From Parachlorella kessleri (Eukaryota > Chlorophyta > Trebouxiophyceae > Chlorellales > Chlorellaceae): a stretch of 45,880 nt of DNA. Location: NCBI GenBank assembly GCA_001598975.1, contig BBXU01000451.1, positions 1 to 45,880 of the forward strand, in the 5' to 3' direction. This document shows, one piece after another, positions 42,900 through 45,880 of the stretch. The translations under genes were made by a program, and so were the position numbers. Under the pieces are notes generated by a model, which saw nothing but the letters and a program-made list of their open reading frames with translations, had not been told where the DNA came from and did not search any database. Each line of letters begins with the position of its first letter. Position 1 is the stretch's first letter.

Positions 42900-45880
42900 A
42901 TGCCCCTAGCCATGGGGTCGTATGCTGCCATGCCATCTGGGCTGCGGAGCGAAAGCTCCTCTCTCTGCAGGCCTCCTGTTCCATCAGGGTCTTCCCCGCT
43001 GACACGCAGCAGCAGGATGGGTCGGTTGCAGTGTCGTGCCGGCGCTAACGAAGTCACGCTGCTAGACTATGGAGCTGGCAACGTTCGGAGCGTCAGGAAC
43101 GCCATCAAGAAGCTTGGGTTCACCATCAAAGACGTGAGCGTGGGCAACACGGGGCCTAGCACGCCCCAACCCCAGGGGCTGCATGCCCCCGCATGCAGCA
43201 CTGCATGTATCAGCTCTTCGTGAGTGCTGACTTGTTGGTGGGTGAATTGTGTGAGGTGCCTTGCGCAGGTAACTAGCGCCAGGGACATAGCTAAAGCTGA
43301 GCGGTTGATATTCCCTGGGGTGGGGGCCTTTGGCCAGGCGATGAAGATACTACAAGAACGGGGGTACGCAGAAGCACTGAAGGACTACATACAGGTGCGT
43401 TCTTCCTGTGCAGTCGCGACTTTCTTGGCTGCTACGTGCCAGAAGCATGGCCCGTCTGCCAGTGTTGGGCCGCAAGCAAGCCATCCATGCAGGGTGGGAA
43501 GCCCTTGCTAAAGCCTGCTCCATGGCCAACCCCAGTTGGAGGGTGGGCGGGTCTTTCGTCTGGCAGCACCTTTGTCACAGCCGGCAGTGGCAGTTTCTGC
43601 CTAAGCGGATCCCTTCTAAGTCAGCCCCCGCGCAGGGCTAGTGTGGGCGCTTGCACACGCAAACTCCAGACCGCGTGCGTATGCCCCCCCCCTTTCCACC
43701 CACCCCCGCACTCCATGCCACCCACCGACCACTGCATTTCGGGGCTGTGCTGTGCTGCAGGCGGACCGGCCCTTCCTGGGCGTGTGCCTGGGCATGCAGC
43801 TGTTGTTTGAGGGGTCTGAGGAGAACGGCGGCTGCGATGGGCTGGGCCTCATTCCCGGCATGGTCACCCACTTTGACACCTCGCTGGGCCTGCCGGTGCC
43901 CCACATTGGCTGGAACGACCTGCACCAGAGGCAAGCATTGCAGTGTTGCCAGATTCCTGGAAGAAGTGTGAGCTAGTTGGGTATCAGGTTATGAGCGCTG
44001 GTTGGAAGGCCTCGAAGTCAAACTTACCGTGGGCGCGAGAAGGGTTGTGTATTATCCGAGTCACTGACAAAACACTGATGGCTGAAAGGGTAGCCGCTTT
44101 AAGCGGACCCTGACTTTGTAGAGCTTCTGGGGATGCACCGGACCTGACGCCGGTGCGGCTGAGGCATGCGGACCGGGTCTGGTAACAAGCACACGCATGG
44201 TAGCACGGACGCATGCCGCTTGGTGGGTTGATCATGAGACCCGTGCCGGCCTGTCGCCTGCTGCAGGCGGCCGTCCACGCTGCTGAGTCAGGTGGGGGAC
44301 CGGCGGGTCTACTTTGTGCACTCGTACCACGCCACACCCAGCGCGCACAATGCCGACTGGGTGCTGGCCACATCAGGTGAGCAGTGGTGCAGGGCACAGA
44401 CAATGGATACCTGCGGGTGCTTCTTGCGGGGGTGTCCCAGGCCTGCCGCCTGGCGAAGGAGCCCCCCCACCCCCCACCCCCCCCGGGGCATGGGAGGGGG
44501 GAGGGGGGGGGATATGGCATGCAGGGCACCGCAGGAACACAATGAGGGAGGGGCCAGAGGCTCGCCTCCCTGAGGTGCATGCGTACCCCGGGTAATACAG
44601 GGGGGTTTGCCAGCTGCCTGGGTGGACGCTTGTGCTGGTGCTGCTGGCCTTCTTGCATGGCATTACTTCACGTGCGGGGCCTGGCAGTCAGCATGCCTGT
44701 CTGGCGGGTGCCGTGGGAGTAGGCAAAGTACGCAAACAAGTGGAGGACACCGTGCTGTGCTGTGGCGTGCTTGTGCCAGTGGCGCCGACTGTTCTGCTTG
44801 CTTGCCTTAGGATAGGGGCCTGGCAGTCGACGCGCCCATCTGGTCCCCTGGAGGTAGACACAATGTGCAAGGCACCCATGCTGTGCTGCTGCGTCTTGCA
44901 GACTATGGCGGCGAGTTTGTGGCGGCGGTGCAGCGGGGGCAGGTCAGCGCCACGCAGTTCCACCCCGAGAAGAGCGGCGCCGCGGGGCTAGACATCCTGC
45001 GGGGCTTCCTGCAACCGGCGGAGGTGGAGGCGGTGGGGTACCAGCAGCCGCACAGCAACGGTGAGGGGGGGTGGGTGGGATGTGCGCGGGAGGAGCCGTG
45101 CATGTTGTTTGCTGCTGTGGGGTGCAGCGTGCTGGTGCCTCTGCCCTCACAGGGGTAGGCTTGCGTTGTATGTGTCTATGCTTCACCACGCCCCCCACCA
45201 TTCCTGGTGTAGCTGGGCAGCCAAGTTCAATGTGCAGCAGCCCCCTAGCCATGCCAGATAGCAGCTGCCTGGCACCACCACCTTACCAGCAGCACCCCTG
45301 GCTGCCCTGCTGTGGTCCCTTGCGGCATTTGCAGGGCGGCTGCAGGGGCTGGCCAAGCGGGTGATTGCCTGCCTGGACGTGCGCGCCAACGACCGGGGCG
45401 ATCTGGTGGTGACTAAGGGTGACCAGTACGACGTGCGGGAGGCCTCACGTGAGTGGCGCGGGGGTGGGGTGGGAGGGAGGGAGGCCGGCCTGTGTGGCGT
45501 GGGGAGGCATGGATTGCACAAGGCCCCCCACCACCATCCGCACATGTTGAGGCGTCCTGCCGCTGTGAAAGGAAGTCGGCAGCCCTCAAGCTCAACACGG
45601 CCCCACTTAATCATTGAGACTGCTTCATGGCCAGACCCCCTCCTCCCCAACAACCACTCCTACCTGCCTGGCTGCCTGCGTGCGTGCGCGCAGAGGGCGG
45701 CGAGGTGCGCAACCTGGGCAAGCCTGTGGAGCTGGCTGGGCGGTACTTTGTGGAGGGCGCGGACGAGGTCACCTTCCTCAACATCACCGGCTTCAGGGAC
45801 TTCCCCATGGCGGACCTGCCCATGCTGGAGGTGGGTGGGTGCCTGTGTGCTTGTGTGTGTGGTTGTGTGCGTGTGTGTGT
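42900..45880 (+). CDS. HISN4: Bifunctional imidazole glycerol phosphate synthase (HisH-HisF fusion, HIS7), 3' end cut by window
   Basis: Visible exons are 42900-43133, 43269-43394, 43761-43930, 44267-44376, 44902-45060, 45335-45448 and 45694-45830, all in frame, with a donor at 45831 that continues past the window. Residues 1-50 ([14 protein letters not shown] on) are a Ser/Pro/Arg-rich plastid transit peptide. The glutaminase part shows [19 protein letters not shown], the Cys nucleophile in [12 protein letters not shown], and the His/Glu pair in TQFHPEKSG. The cyclase half begins [18 protein letters not shown], with the catalytic Asp, and continues [13 protein letters not shown] and NITGFRDFP. 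The enzyme makes IGP and AICAR from PRFAR and glutamine in plastid histidine synthesis. Intron 3 is GC-AG (GC at 43931-43932). Intron 4 is 525 bases long and carries a C/G inverted repeat and a duplication. Confidence 0.96.
44462..44511. repeat. C-tract/G-tract inverted repeat in HisHF intron 4
   Basis: Runs of C7, C6 and C8 separated by single A (44462-44484) are followed by GGGG, a short spacer with catggga, and runs of G6 and G9 (up to 44511). The halves are complementary and each strand also holds four or more G-runs in some register. It sits in the intron between exon 4 and exon 5 and could form a stable hairpin or quadruplex. Confidence 0.8.
44676..44901 (+). repeat. Imperfect tandem duplication in HisHF intron 4, period about 139
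   Basis: A segment starting ggggcctggcagtc at 44676 recurs at 44815 with the same start. Further shared blocks include the pair ending tgctgtgctg(t/c)(g/t) near 44753 and 44879. The second copy runs into the acceptor cttgcag at 44901, so one copy may have given the present 3' splice site. Substitutions and small gaps separate the copies. Confidence 0.6.
45831..45880. repeat. GT-rich simple sequence at window edge
   Basis: The intron following the HisHF exon at 45694-45830 begins with a donor gtgggt and is GT-rich to the end of the window. It is a simple repeat with no further sign. Confidence 0.6.

Noticed and set aside
1..45880. tRNA, rRNA, CRISPR arrays, bacterial operons or a prophage
   Set aside because: No cloverleaf, rRNA-like stretch, spaced repeat array or Shine-Dalgarno-led gene row was seen. 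The gene structure is plainly nuclear eukaryotic with many introns.

Overview
This window is nuclear DNA from a green plant-lineage eukaryote, most likely a chlorophyte alga and perhaps a trebouxiophyte (inference). The coding DNA is GC-rich. Almost every gene is split into short exons bounded by strong cag| acceptors. The proteins include a plant-type plastid-targeted HisH-HisF fusion, eRF3, coilin, a U5 snRNP protein and PIG-W. Exon joins were worked out by hand, and in most genes the summed exon lengths give one uninterrupted frame, which is the main support for the models. TGTAA, the usual green-algal poly(A) signal, follows several stops. No rRNA, tRNA, CRISPR array, operon or intact transposon was recognised.

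Layout. (1) 49-2546 (+): the 3' part of an unrecognised large protein that begins upstream. (2) 5398-3806 (-): a PNPOx-like FMN-binding family protein. (3) 10332-6469 (-): coilin, the Cajal-body scaffold. (4) 10418-14888 (+): a CD2BP2/LIN1/U5-52K homolog, head-to-head with coilin and only 85 bp from it. (5) 18166-15774 (-): a short-chain dehydrogenase. (6) 22685-19522 (-): an OsmC-family peroxidase-like protein with an organelle-type presequence and an acidic tail. (7) 25571-23170 (-): an unrecognised Ser/Ala-rich protein. (8) 26613-25827 (-): a P-loop kinase, divergent from (9) 26740-27756 (+): a SIS-domain 6-phospho-3-hexuloisomerase-like protein. (10) 31368-28075 (-): an amino-acid transporter of the SLC38/AVT type. 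(11) 33640-32016 (-): an LCMT-type SAM methyltransferase, divergent from (12) 33951-39980 (+): eRF3. (13) 40719-42738 (+): PIG-W/GWT1. (14) 42900 to beyond the window end (+): the bifunctional imidazole glycerol phosphate synthase.

Most genes are unrelated housekeeping functions. The one clear functional pairing is coilin with the U5-52K homolog: both act in spliceosomal snRNP biogenesis and they share one very short divergent promoter region. Other observations of note are six GC-AG introns with the same donor (AG|GCAAG), a U5-52K homolog with no visible GYF domain, PAM2-like repeats at the eRF3 N-terminus, a decayed copy of an exon end with its splice donor inside an eRF3 intron, and a tandem duplication plus a C-tract/G-tract inverted repeat inside one HisHF intron. 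No clearly new biological system was found; the best leads are the snRNP gene pair and the GC-AG intron cluster.
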